Position numbers and translations under genes: made by a program. A model generated the notes under the pieces. It did not search any database, was not told the origin of the DNA, and saw nothing but the letters and a program-made list of their open reading frames with translations. Below, one piece after another: positions 24,841-33,768 of a DNA stretch of 64,000 bases. The DNA is from JBBDYH01 sp040901795. Lineage in GTDB: Bacteria > Planctomycetota > Planctomycetia > Pirellulales > JALHPA01. Within the stretch, counting starts at the first letter, position 1; every line of letters starts with the position of its first letter. The stretch covers positions 21,412 to 85,411 of the forward strand of contig JBBDYH010000121.1 of the NCBI GenBank assembly GCA_040901795.1, in the 5' to 3' direction.

Positions 24841-25974
24841 CTAAACGAAATTGACTGCTGTCAGGGTCCCAAAGCGATTTGCACTTTGGTTTAGTCGATT
24901 GGCGCCTACGCCGCCGTCGAAACTGGCATGGCGGGCAACCTGGTTTCCGACCAAGGACAGCGTGTCGTCATTGTCTTGCAATTGCGCGAATAAGTCCTGG
25001 CCCACGACGCAATAATTGATCTGCACCGCGTCGTTGCCTCCGTCGGTTCGCAGGGCGACATTGCCTGCGTAGACCAGGTTTCCGTAGAGGTGAACAGAGT
25101 CTGAGCCGACCCCCGTAACTAACGAAATCTGGAACGCGCTCGCCCGAAAAATGCTGACCGTCGATGATCCAGCATTAGCAAAACCCCGCGCGTCTTGGAC
25201 GTACATGCCGGCGCCGCTGTAGACGGTATCGATATAAACATTGGTCGCCTTGCCGATGACGCTCGTGGTCCGATTGAAGTCGACGTTGAGAAATGCCGAA
25301 GCGGCGGAATAGAGGATCCCGATTTGGTTGTTGCCTTCGCCGGTACTTACAAGCAGTGTGGAGGCGGTCGTCGTACCGTTCACCAGGATCGAGTTATGTC
25401 CGTTATGGTCGTCGATCACGATATCGCCCAGGGCCGATGCGCCGTACATATGGACAATGTCGGCGTCTTGGCCCGGATATACAATCAACTTGCCGCCGAC
25501 GAAGACGTTGTATACGGTGGTGTCGACGTAGATCTGGTCATTGCCATTTCCCGAGGAAATCACCAAATCCCGCGCCGGAGATACAGGGCTCGTCGCACCT
25601 AAAGTGATCACGTCGCTGTGTTCCCCGCTATAGACACTAATGCTGCCGGCGATATAGAGGTTGTCGAGCGAAACGACGTTGTCACCGCCAAATAATTGGA
25701 TAAACAGGTCCGCCGTCACGCCGTTGACTGTTGTCGAACCATTGACCACGCCGTCCACCGTCGTGTCATTGCGGCCGGTCACCGTGACCTGGCCGGGGGT
25801 TGCCGAACCGACGACGGCGATGTCGTCGGCCATCGGGTCTCCCTGGATGTTGAGGGTGCCATCGTTTAAGGACGTTGTAATTGCGGTGAGTCGTCGGCTT
25901 TCCAGCGGCTCAAAGCCAAGTCGCCGCCCTACGCGATTCAGACATCGACGATTGGAGGACTTGGAGATATTCAT
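24841..25974 (-). CDS. secreted planctomycete surface protein with LEPR-type signal and beta-repeat passenger
   Basis: This is a 377-residue protein with a basic N-terminus and FEPLESRRLTA at 21-31, the LEPRxLL-type planctomycete extracellular signal. The rest is made of beta strands with repeated asparagine/aspartate turns such as GNGNDQIYVD, GEGNNQIGI, GVGSDSVHL, GGNDAVQI and QDNDDTLSL. The spacing of about 25-30 residues suggests a parallel beta-helix, with calcium-like GxGxD turns reminiscent of RTX repeats. There is no PEP-CTERM or autotransporter tail. Likely surface-exposed; ligand unknown. Confidence 0.8.
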   Translation of the reverse strand: MNISKSSNRRCLNRVGRRLGFEPLESRRLTAITTSLNDGTLNIQGDPMADDIAVVGSATPGQVTVTGRNDTTVDGVVNGSTTVNGVTADLFIQLFGGDNVVSLDNLYIAGSISVYSGEHSDVITLGATSPVSPARDLVISSGNGNDQIYVDTTVYNVFVGGKLIVYPGQDADIVHMYGASALGDIVIDDHNGHNSILVNGTTTASTLLVSTGEGNNQIGILYSAASAFLNVDFNRTTSVIGKATNVYIDTVYSGAGMYVQDARGFANAGSSTVSIFRASAFQISLVTGVGSDSVHLYGNLVYAGNVALRTDGGNDAVQINYCVVGQDLFAQLQDNDDTLSLVGNQVARHASFDGGVGANRLNQSANRFGTLTAVNFV

Positions 25975-26299
25975 GCTTGCACTCCAGGTTTTTGGTAGCG
26001 CAGTTTACCAGGTTTGCCTATACTAGCTGGGCAAGATTCGGCAGGCAATGCTTAGCGGGCCCTTCGGCACAATCGCCCGTCCGAGCAAACATTAACTGGG
26101 GCGGACGGTACAATCCGCAAAAGTATCCGCCTTATGCTCGGCTCAATCGGCTTCGGCCTAAAGAGTATGCTGTGCCCGAGCGTGGTTTGAATTGGACTTC
26201 AGAATTGTGGGCAATCGCCAAATGCCGGAGCTAGAGAAAAATGAAGGGTCGTGAACGACCCTAGGACCGGCGCCCATTTTTGGCATTCCTTCGGACATG
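25975..26299. other. 325-bp intergenic region
   Basis: It lies between the secreted LEPR-type gene (its promoter side) and the 3' end of the caspase-like gene. No supported gene. It contains an 8-bp-stem hairpin AGGGTCGTGAACGACCCT at 26245-26262, about 40 bases past the caspase-like stop, in a good place for a terminator of the long minus-strand cluster. Confidence 0.6.
26245..26262 (-). terminator. hairpin downstream of VWA/caspase-like cluster
   Basis: AGGGTCGT-GA-ACGACCCT is a perfect 8-bp stem with a two-base (effectively four-base) loop. On the minus strand it follows the last gene of the MoxR/VWA cluster by about 38 bases. A T-run is not obvious, so it may instead be a REP-type palindrome. 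Confidence 0.5.
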
Positions 26300-27373
26300 T
26301 CATTCTGCCGCAGGTGGTCCGGTCGGTTTCGCGGCCTTGAGCTGCGCTTGCTCGTACAGCTCCGCGAGTTCGACCAGAAGCGTTTCCAGTTTGCCGTAGT
26401 ACTCGTCCTCGTTCATCGCCGCCTTGGTGTCGCGGAGGGCTGCGATGGCCAGCTCCAGCTCGTCGCGTCGTTTGCGGAGCTCGGCGGGCATGGAACGTTC
26501 GCGCGCGCTTTGGACGAGGTGCAACTGATGGGCATGCGACCCGTCGAGCGCCGCGCCGTCCTTGGCGCGCCGCGTGGCGCGAATGCCGTCGAACCAGGTG
26601 GCCGGGGTTCCCAGGCCATCGCCGTTGTCGTCCAAGAGCGCGTGCTCGGTGGCGAGCCGCGCCTGCTCTTTGTAAAACTCCTCGACGCTGTGCGAAGCGG
26701 CGAGGTACGCCTCCAAAAGCGAGGTCTGGCCATCCTTATCGAGATCGGCGGCTGGATCGACAATTGCGGTCGAAAAATAGTCGCCGAAGCGGGCGTAGTT
26801 GTGCTCGCTGCCGCTCCGCGTGGCTGTGATCACCACGCGGCCGGGACCGGCGAGCTTGTTCATAAAGGGTCCGCTGGAGGATGCGCAGTTGACGATCGCC
26901 AGCGGCCGCTGGTACGGTTTGAGCCACAGGGCAAGCTCGTCGGCCGAAACATCGGCGCCGCGCAGATTGAACTTCGCCTCTCGGCCGTCGAAGGTACCGT
27001 GGCCGATGAGGACCAACCAGAGTGTCTCCGGGCCGGTTTTGGCTTGAGTTTCGAGGAGTGCGCGTAGCTGCTCCTTGTCGTTCGCTTCGTTGGAGGCAGG
27101 ATCGGTCGCCGGCTCGCGCGTATCGCGGCCGACGATTGTGATCTTTGCGGAGGCTAGCGCTGCTGCTTTCGACCATCGATCGGTCCACTCGGCGAACTGT
27201 GCGCCGAATTCGGGCGTGCCTTCGGCGCCGACGACCAGCACGATGCGGGGAGCCTCAGCAAAAATGCTCTCGTTGTTCTGCAGGAGTAGTAAAACCGCGG
27301 AGACGCAGAGACGCAGACGCGTGGAAGAATGCAAATTGCGAATTGCAAATTGCAAATTGACGATCGAATTCAT
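26300..27373 (-). CDS. secreted caspase-like (clan CD cysteine peptidase) protein
   Basis: This is a 357-residue protein with a signal-like segment (LCVSAVLLLLQNNESIFAEA). The core has two clan CD signatures. The first is a hydrophobic strand leading to His125-Gly in LWLVLIGHGTFDGREAKF. The second is a strand leading to Cys163 in RPLAIVNCASSSGPFM, as in legumain and caspase-like peptidases. ITATRSGSEHNYARFGDYF and DLDKDGQTSLLEAYLAA follow, the latter calcium-EF-like. The C-terminus is a coiled helix (KRRDELELAIAALRDTKAAMNEDEYYGKLETLLVELAELYEQAQ). The N-terminal 30 residues are encoded by two intergenic-type repeats. It is last in the MoxR/VWA cluster, 47 bases after the VWA gene. Activity is inferred only from motifs. 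Confidence 0.78.
   Translation of the reverse strand: MNSIVNLQFAIRNLHSSTRLRLCVSAVLLLLQNNESIFAEAPRIVLVVGAEGTPEFGAQFAEWTDRWSKAAALASAKITIVGRDTREPATDPASNEANDKEQLRALLETQAKTGPETLWLVLIGHGTFDGREAKFNLRGADVSADELALWLKPYQRPLAIVNCASSSGPFMNKLAGPGRVVITATRSGSEHNYARFGDYFSTAIVDPAADLDKDGQTSLLEAYLAASHSVEEFYKEQARLATEHALLDDNGDGLGTPATWFDGIRATRRAKDGAALDGSHAHQLHLVQSARERSMPAELRKRRDELELAIAALRDTKAAMNEDEYYGKLETLLVELAELYEQAQLKAAKPTGPPAAE
27297..27360. repeat. two tandem-repeat families inside the 5' end of the caspase-like gene
   Basis: GACGCAGA units run at 27301-27320 within CGCGGAGACGCAGAGACGCA. GCAAATT units run at 27331-27358 as GCAAATTGCGAATTGCAAAT and onward. Both look like ordinary intergenic repeats but lie within the first 27 codons of the caspase-like gene, where they encode NLQFAIRNLH and RLRLCVS. 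Confidence 0.75.
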
Positions 27374-27420
27374 CGCTGCCACCATACTCTCCGCGCCTCG
27401 GCGACTCAGCGGTTGATTAT

Positions 27421-29817
27421 CTACGGCAAGCCCTTCCAGCGCCGCAGGCCCCACTCGGCGACTAGGCAGGCGATCGCGAGCAAAAACACGCCTGGCCGGT
27501 GCCAGAGCGGCATCACGTAGGGCTCGGTGATTTCGGCGGCCCGCGTGGGCAAAGTCTCGACAAAACGGTCGAGATCCTTGGCGGCCACTACCTCGCCTCC
27601 GGTGCGATCGGCGATCCGCTGGAGCACCTCGCGGTTGGCGCGGAGCTCGCGGAACTCGTTCGCCGCCGGCTCCGACGTCCAACCGGCATGGACGTCTCCT
27701 ACGTCGCTCCCATCGGCCGCCTTGACGGTGGCATGTGCGCGGTAGGCGCCTGGCTGCCGGGGAACGTAAGTCGTCTCGTAGACGCCGGCCTTGCGGTCGC
27801 TGGGTTCGGCGGTCAGCTCCAGCGGCTTGGCGTGCGGACCGCCGCTGACGCGGATGGTGACCGCGGCGTTTTCGAGCGGTGAATACTTCTCGTCGCGGGC
27901 CGTCACCGACAGCGTGATCGGGGCGCCGAGAACGTCCTCTCCCGACGCGCCGGGACGATCGACGTCGATCTCGACGCGCTTTGGCACGTCGCCGACGAGC
28001 CAGCGGATCGTTTGCCGCCACGATTTTTCCAGATCCTCCTCGTCTTTCGCCGCCCGCCGCAAACTCCATCGCCACAGGTCGCCGATCAGTACAGCGCCCG
28101 CACGCCCGCGGCCAAATCGCTGCTCGACGACCGCGGGAACGGCGCGGCCTTCGTTCGTGGTTGCTGATACGAGGATCGTCGCTCCCGGTTTGACGCCGCG
28201 GACGCGGTTGAGCGTTTGAAACGGCGGCATCGCTCGCAGCCGGACGCGTTCGGCGTTTTCTTCCGAGCGCAATCGCACCCAGGGGGCGAGCCACCCTTCG
28301 CGCGAAAGGGCAAGCTGGTAGCGCGCGTCGGGCGGGACCGGTGGAAGATCGTCAAGATAGACGGGCAGCACATCGCCGATCGGCGTGCGCTCGAACTTGC
28401 CGTTTTTGAACGACTCCTGGCCGCCGAGCATCAACAGCCCGCCGCCGCGCTGGCGAACAAAATCCTTGATCAGGAGCATCTGGTCCTGAGTAAAAAACTC
28501 CGACTCCAGGTCGTCGAGCACAATCGCGTGATAGCGGTACAAGTCCTCGGGGGCCTTCGGAAAACCATCGCGCAGCTCGACCTCGTCCTCGGTTCCCAAG
28601 CGCACGATGACCGGTTGATCGTACTGCTCGACCTGCTCCTTGTCCTTAGGGTCGAAGCCGCGGAAGAGGGGGTTGGTGTCTTCGTCACGGCTGCGGAAGC
28701 TGAATTTCGGCTCGCGCTTGGCGATCCGCACAAGGCCGACGAGCCGGATCTGATCGTCCTCTTCGAGCGCGCGGCGGAGAAACTTGTACTCCCAATTAGG
28801 CCGGCCGGAGACATAGAGCACTTCGTAGGGACCTTGGCCGCGATCGACAGCGACCAACCGGACGTTGTTCGCCAGCGTCGCCTCGGTGGTCTTGGTGGGG
28901 TCCTCGAACTGCCGCTCTTCTCCCTCGGCCGCGACGCGGATTTGATAGAACGAGACCCCGGCCTCGCGGGGCCGCACCGGAAAGCGCACCGCAAGCCGCG
29001 GCGCCGCGGGGTCGTCGATGGCGACGACTTTCTGGCGCTCAACTTCCTCGCCCGCCTCGTCGAGAAGTTGGACGAGGAGCGTGCGGCCGCTATAACCGCT
29101 GGCGTGAATCTGGGCCGCCAGCGAGACCGGTGCATCTTCAAAGCTGGTCTGAGTGACGGATACCCGATCGACGCTTGTATCGCCGGCCGGCTCATCGCCG
29201 CCGATCAGCACCGGATAGATGCGCGGCAGGCGGACGGCGCCGGCCGATTGAGCCGAAGCGGTCACGAGTCGATCGAGCAGCTCGGCGTCGGTTGCGTTGC
29301 CGTCGGTGAACAGCAACACACCGGCCAGCGGACGCCCCTGATAGCGGCGCGCGAGGCGTTCCAACGATGCGGCGAGCGCCGAAGCGCCGCCGTCGAACGC
29401 CAAGGCGGCGAAATCGGAAACCGCGCGGAGCTGCGAATCGTACGCGTAGCGGCGAACCTCGAAGTCCTCGCGGAGCCGCGCCGACCAGGGGGTCGTTTCC
29501 TTCAGAATGGCTTGAAGTTGCTCCGCGCGGGAATGATCGGCGCCCTGGTCGCGGAGCACCATGCTTTGGCTATTGTCGGCCAGAATCACAAACGAATTGG
29601 CGCCGGGCCGGACGCGCGTGCCGCTCGCGAGCGGTTCCAAAAGACACACCGCCAGGATGGCGACACCGAGGGCTTTCAGCACGGCCGCAAAGACACGGGT
29701 GGGGATGCTTGAGGGCGCGCGGAGATAGCCCCAGACCAAGAGCGCGGCCATCGTCGCGCCGCCGATGATGGCGACCATGGACCAATCGAGTGCACCCCAA
29801 ACCAGCTCGTGCGACAT
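27421..29817 (-). CDS. membrane VWA / glutamine-amidotransferase-like protein
   Basis: This 798-residue protein has two N-terminal transmembrane segments (WSMVAIIGGATMAALLVWGYL and FAAVLKALGVAILAVCLLEPL). A VWA domain follows with FVILADNSQSMVL at 77-87 and GVLLFTDGNATDAELL. Next is a class-I glutamine-amidotransferase-like fold (YEVLYVSGRPNWEYKFLRRAL, LIKDFVRQRGGGLLMLGG) without a catalytic Cys-His pair that I can see. Beta domains and a C-terminal transmembrane helix (PGVFLLAIACLVAEWGL) end the chain. The layout is typical of the large VWA member of MoxR clusters. The start was set at ATG 29817. Confidence 0.88.
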   Translation of the reverse strand: MSHELVWGALDWSMVAIIGGATMAALLVWGYLRAPSSIPTRVFAAVLKALGVAILAVCLLEPLASGTRVRPGANSFVILADNSQSMVLRDQGADHSRAEQLQAILKETTPWSARLREDFEVRRYAYDSQLRAVSDFAALAFDGGASALAASLERLARRYQGRPLAGVLLFTDGNATDAELLDRLVTASAQSAGAVRLPRIYPVLIGGDEPAGDTSVDRVSVTQTSFEDAPVSLAAQIHASGYSGRTLLVQLLDEAGEEVERQKVVAIDDPAAPRLAVRFPVRPREAGVSFYQIRVAAEGEERQFEDPTKTTEATLANNVRLVAVDRGQGPYEVLYVSGRPNWEYKFLRRALEEDDQIRLVGLVRIAKREPKFSFRSRDEDTNPLFRGFDPKDKEQVEQYDQPVIVRLGTEDEVELRDGFPKAPEDLYRYHAIVLDDLESEFFTQDQMLLIKDFVRQRGGGLLMLGGQESFKNGKFERTPIGDVLPVYLDDLPPVPPDARYQLALSREGWLAPWVRLRSEENAERVRLRAMPPFQTLNRVRGVKPGATILVSATTNEGRAVPAVVEQRFGRGRAGAVLIGDLWRWSLRRAAKDEEDLEKSWRQTIRWLVGDVPKRVEIDVDRPGASGEDVLGAPITLSVTARDEKYSPLENAAVTIRVSGGPHAKPLELTAEPSDRKAGVYETTYVPRQPGAYRAHATVKAADGSDVGDVHAGWTSEPAANEFRELRANREVLQRIADRTGGEVVAAKDLDRFVETLPTRAAEITEPYVMPLWHRPGVFLLAIACLVAEWGLRRWKGLP

Positions 29818-29843
29818 TAGAGATCCTAAATCACTCGCCGGGG

Positions 29844-29864
29844 CACTGCTCGCGGCGAGCAGTG
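29844..29864. repeat. REP-like palindrome between cluster genes
   Basis: CACTGCTCG-CGG-CGAGCAGTG is a perfect 9-bp stem in the 78-base gap between the DUF4175-like gene and the VWA gene. It may adjust relative expression or stabilise the upstream mRNA. Confidence 0.7.
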
Positions 29865-29895
29865 GCACACGGCTGGTTCGTTTTGCGAGCGGTAG

Positions 29896-32800
29896 TCACC
29901 GGCCGCTCCCCAGTCGTTCGTAGTAACGGCGGACTTGTTCGGCGTACTCGGGCGGGACCGGCTCGCGGTCGATCGGCACCAAGGAGTCGCTCGACTCGCG
30001 GCGAAGCAGCTCTTCGTTCACGGCCTGACGCAACTCGACGAGCGGCCGGCCGATGAACTCCTGAACCAGCTCCCAATTCGGTTCCTTGGAATGGCGTCGG
30101 AACTCGGCGCGGATGGCGGTGGCGCGATCACGGACGCGGGCGGCCTCTGCACGGAGGCGCGGATCGCCCACCATCTCCTCAACGTCGCGCAGCCGGTCGG
30201 ACCAGTCACGGAACCCCTCGCCGGTGAGGGGGCCCTCGTTGCCGCCTGGGCCGGTTTCGCCGCCAAGGAACCGGCGGAGGTCGCCCTCGGGGTTGCCGCC
30301 GCCTCGTTGCGGGCCGCCGGCATTGCGAGCGCTACCGCGGAGGCCACCTTGCTGTTGACCGCCTTGCTGTTGACCGCTCCGTTGTTGACCGCTCCGTTGT
30401 TGACCATCTTGCTGCTGGCCACCTTGCTGCTGACCGCCTTGTTGCTGGCCACCTTGCTGCTGACCGTCTTGTTGCTGGCCACCTTGTTGTTGGCCACCTT
30501 GTTGTTGGCCACCTTGTTGTTGGCCGTCTTGTTGTTGGCCACCTTGTTGTTGGCCTCCCTGCTGTTGTCCGCCTTGCTGCTGACCGTCTTGTTGCTGGCC
30601 TCCTTGCTGCTGGCCGCTCTGTTGCTGCCCATCTTGCTGTTGCCCACCTTGTTGCTGTTGGTTCTGTTGCGATGCATCAGCGGAGGCTTGCTGATTCTCG
30701 GAACCGTCCGCTTGCCGGGCGCGGTTGATCTCGCGGTTCAACTGTTCGGCCAGGGCATCGAGTTCGCGGCGCGCGCGGCGCAGACCTTCGGTCTCGTCGC
30801 CCAGCACACTATCGGCCGCTTTTTCGACGCCTTGCCGCAAATTGCTGATCCCTTGCCCCGCCTCGCGCTCGACGGTGCGTGATTCGTTGACGAAGGCCCG
30901 CTCCAGCAACTGCCGGCTGACGTCGAGAGCCCGTTCCGGTTGCTCGCGGCGCGCCTCGCGCACCGTGTCGTACAATTGCTTGGACAGCAACGGCTCGGAC
31001 GACTCGGCCTCTTCAATCGTGCGGCGCATGTTTTCCAAGAGCTGCTGGAGGTCCTCTTTCTGCTGTCCGAGGCCTGCGATGATTTCCTTGCGGTCTCCCG
31101 TGTCTCGCAGGCCTTTCTGGTTCGACTGGTCGAGGTTCGCCAGCCTTTCGGAGAGCTGTTGCTGAGTCTCGTCCAACTCGCGGGCCTCGTTGCGTAAATC
31201 GTCCACCGCTTCGTTGAACTGACCGGCGTTGGCCTGGCGGAACTCGTCGCGGAGATCCTTGAGCTCTTCGCCCGCGCGGGCGCCCGCGGCGGCCGCCTGG
31301 GTGACCATGCCTTGCTCCAAGGCCTCGGATGCGCGGCGGATGTTTTCGCGCGTCTGGTCGAGCTGTTCGCGCGACTCGGCCATCCGCTCCTGGTTTTCTT
31401 CGCGGTCCATGCGGTCGCGCAGCTCGTCGGTGTCGCGGAGAATCTCCTGCTCGCGGTCGCGGAGCCGCGCAAGCTGACGCTGGATTTCCTCCTGCTGCGC
31501 TTGTTCCTTGGCTTCCTCCAGGGCTGTTTGCAGCTCCTTGATCTGCTTGTTCAGGTCTTCCTGGCGCTGCGCCAGCTCGCGGAGGCGATTGAGCACCTGC
31601 CGGGTCTCGCGCTCTTGCGCTTCCTGTTGAGGATTGCGCAGCGACGATGCGGAGCGCTGGGTTTCGTAGCGGTTCTGCGAATCGTCGAGCTCCAATTGAT
31701 CGAGCTGCTGTTGCGAACGGTTACCGCCGCCACCACCGCCCGCCTGTTGCGGCTGTTGGCGGTTGGCGCGAACGACCTCGTGTTCGCGGGCGCGGAGCTT
31801 GAGGAGGGCCTGATATGCCGCCTGTTCGGCCGCCAGCGCCGGCGGTAGGGCGCCGATCGCCGGGCCGTCCTTTGCGCGGACAAGCTCAGCCAGCGCCTTG
31901 TCCATGTGACTTAATACCGATTCCAGGTAGGCCTTCGAGCGCGGGTCCTCCAGCCGCTCGCCCAGCGCGGTGGCTTGTTCTTTGGCCGAGGCCTGCGACT
32001 CACCGAGGAGCTGCACGTCGGGGACGAACTTGTCGGTCGGCTGCTGGGACGTTTCGCGGCGGACTAGCTTCCAGGTGGCGCCGATGATCTGCTTTTGCAG
32101 ATTGGCCAGCTCTTCGGCCTGGCGAGCGTTCTGGCCGCCTTGCTGCCCTTGCTGCATTTGCTGCTGTTCTTCGCCGGTCGGCTGCTGTCCCTGGCGGAAA
32201 ATTTCCTCGAAGGGCCGCACTTCAGCAAAGTACATGTCGCCCGAGATACGGCGCACGGCGCCATCGGCCCCGGCGTCTTCGGCCCAGAAGTAATACGACA
32301 ATAGCTGGTCGGGCTCGGCCTTGAGCGCCTCGAAGGCAATCACGTGCTCGACTTCGCGGCGCTCCTTACCGGGCGCTGTCTCGCCGAGCACGATCTCCTG
32401 CGGCGGCTCGCCGGCCATGCTATAGCTCACGCCAAAGCGGCGCAGGCCGAAGTCGTCGTACACGCGCGCCGTGAGCGAAAGCTCCTCCAGCGGCGAGACT
32501 TGCACGTCGCGCGCGGGCGTTGCCAACTTCACGTCGGGCGGGCGGTTCGGCGTGACGTTGATTGCGAACTCGGGGGGCAGCTTGTTGGCGCGGCCTTCGG
32601 AATCCACGAGTTGCAACCGGTACCGCCGCGATTCCTTAAGCACCAGCGACGTGGTATAGGTGTTCGGATCGACCGGATCGGCGGCCAATTCTAGGGTGTC
32701 CTTGTTGGCCGACTCTTTACTCGCTGACGGTGGTGCAGCAGTGGCTGTTTTCTCCGTGTTTTGTAAGCCGCGTGAACTGGGGACGAGCCGTGCTTCGTCC

Positions 32801-33768
32801 ACGGGCTTGTTAAGCCGCATGATGAGCGTGAGCTTTGTCCCTTCGACCGCGGTCACGCTGCGCGTGTCTTCGACGACGGTTTCGGCCATGCCGGTGTACA
32901 CCGGGAACGACAACCGCGCATCGGCCCGCAGTAGCTCGGGATAATCGAACACCGTGATTCTGTACCAGCGCGTCTGCTGGTCGTCGTAGTGAACTGCGTA
33001 GGTCAGGTCTTGATCGACCGACAGAACGCGTCCGGCGAAGACTGGGTCGTCGAGGCTCTTGGACATCCCGAGCGACCCCATCTCCGCGCTCGGCCTGCGA
33101 TAGACCAGGCGCACATCGCCGGGGAGCCGTTTTTCAAACCGCGCGAGGACCAAGAGGCTCGTGCCGCGCTCGATGCTGGTGTCTTCGGGCTCGACGGTGA
33201 TCGTCAACGGTTGAGCAACGTTAAGCGGTGCGTCGGGTAACAGACTCGATCGAGTCCCTCCCGGGGGGCTATCGAGCAGCAGATTGCCCAGCACGACGAC
33301 GAACCCGCAGAGCGTGGCGGTTTGCGCGAGCTTGGCCAGCTTGAGGCTGCGATCGGAGACAATAGTTTCCCAGGGGTTGCGCCGCGCATGCGCAAGGGTT
33401 TCGCCCACAACCGTCTGTTGCAAAAAGCCCAACTGTCCGCGGCCTTGGCGTGTTTCGCCGATGGACGTCAAGAGCCGCGCGTCGAGCTCCGGGAATCGTC
33501 CCTCGATGCGTCGCGCGAGCCAGGCACTATCGCGGGCCCTACGCAAAGCGAGCAGAACGCTGACACTGGCGGCAACAATCGCCAGCAGGCCCAAAATGGG
33601 CGCCACTTCTGCCGCCGGCTCGCTACCACCGTTGCGCGCCCAGCCGATAATTGCCGTCCCCACGAGCGCAAACGCGAGCCAGCAGAGGGCGAGGCTGTTC
33701 CATAACCGTCGCCGCCGATAACGCTCGGCGACCGCTTCCAACTCGCGGCGAAGATCCATCTCGATCAT
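29896..33768 (-). CDS. giant DUF4175-like membrane coiled-coil protein with Q/G repeat
   Basis: This protein has 1290 residues. Transmembrane segments lie near 20-42 (LWNSLALCWLAFALVGTAIIGWA), 49-70 and about 136-156 (LCGFVVVLGNLLL). Extracytoplasmic Ig-like beta domains follow (DDQQTRWYRITVFDYPELLRADARLSFPVYTGMAETVVED), then a long coiled coil rich in Q, E and R (about 600-1000). A glutamine-glycine pentapeptide repeat occupies about 1036-1143, and a helical C-terminus contains WSDRLRDVEEMVGDPRLRAEAARVRDRATAIRAEFRRH. It matches the DUF4175 type of MoxR clusters. The ATG overlaps the BatA stop by four bases (ATGA). Function unknown; probably a large envelope scaffold. Confidence 0.82.
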   Translation of the reverse strand: MIEMDLRRELEAVAERYRRRRLWNSLALCWLAFALVGTAIIGWARNGGSEPAAEVAPILGLLAIVAASVSVLLALRRARDSAWLARRIEGRFPELDARLLTSIGETRQGRGQLGFLQQTVVGETLAHARRNPWETIVSDRSLKLAKLAQTATLCGFVVVLGNLLLDSPPGGTRSSLLPDAPLNVAQPLTITVEPEDTSIERGTSLLVLARFEKRLPGDVRLVYRRPSAEMGSLGMSKSLDDPVFAGRVLSVDQDLTYAVHYDDQQTRWYRITVFDYPELLRADARLSFPVYTGMAETVVEDTRSVTAVEGTKLTLIMRLNKPVDEARLVPSSRGLQNTEKTATAAPPSASKESANKDTLELAADPVDPNTYTTSLVLKESRRYRLQLVDSEGRANKLPPEFAINVTPNRPPDVKLATPARDVQVSPLEELSLTARVYDDFGLRRFGVSYSMAGEPPQEIVLGETAPGKERREVEHVIAFEALKAEPDQLLSYYFWAEDAGADGAVRRISGDMYFAEVRPFEEIFRQGQQPTGEEQQQMQQGQQGGQNARQAEELANLQKQIIGATWKLVRRETSQQPTDKFVPDVQLLGESQASAKEQATALGERLEDPRSKAYLESVLSHMDKALAELVRAKDGPAIGALPPALAAEQAAYQALLKLRAREHEVVRANRQQPQQAGGGGGGNRSQQQLDQLELDDSQNRYETQRSASSLRNPQQEAQERETRQVLNRLRELAQRQEDLNKQIKELQTALEEAKEQAQQEEIQRQLARLRDREQEILRDTDELRDRMDREENQERMAESREQLDQTRENIRRASEALEQGMVTQAAAAGARAGEELKDLRDEFRQANAGQFNEAVDDLRNEARELDETQQQLSERLANLDQSNQKGLRDTGDRKEIIAGLGQQKEDLQQLLENMRRTIEEAESSEPLLSKQLYDTVREARREQPERALDVSRQLLERAFVNESRTVEREAGQGISNLRQGVEKAADSVLGDETEGLRRARRELDALAEQLNREINRARQADGSENQQASADASQQNQQQQGGQQQDGQQQSGQQQGGQQQDGQQQGGQQQGGQQQGGQQQDGQQQGGQQQGGQQQGGQQQDGQQQGGQQQGGQQQGGQQQDGQQRSGQQRSGQQQGGQQQGGLRGSARNAGGPQRGGGNPEGDLRRFLGGETGPGGNEGPLTGEGFRDWSDRLRDVEEMVGDPRLRAEAARVRDRATAIRAEFRRHSKEPNWELVQEFIGRPLVELRQAVNEELLRRESSDSLVPIDREPVPPEYAEQVRRYYERLGSGR
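30340..30660 (-). repeat. 15-bp coding minisatellite (GGQQQ / DGQQQ)
   Basis: About 21 copies of a 15-base unit encode GGQQQ, DGQQQ, SGQQQ or SGQQR. Every fourth unit in the middle carries D in place of G, giving a 60-base higher-order repeat present three times (DGQQQGGQQQGGQQQGGQQQ). The array stays in frame throughout. Its opposite strand is hydrophobic leucine-rich nonsense and should not be annotated. Confidence 0.9.

Noticed and set aside
29935..30882. Leucine-rich plus-strand frame looking like a membrane protein
   Set aside because: It is the complement of the GGQQQ minisatellite; the hydrophobic repeats arise from CAG/CAA read backwards.
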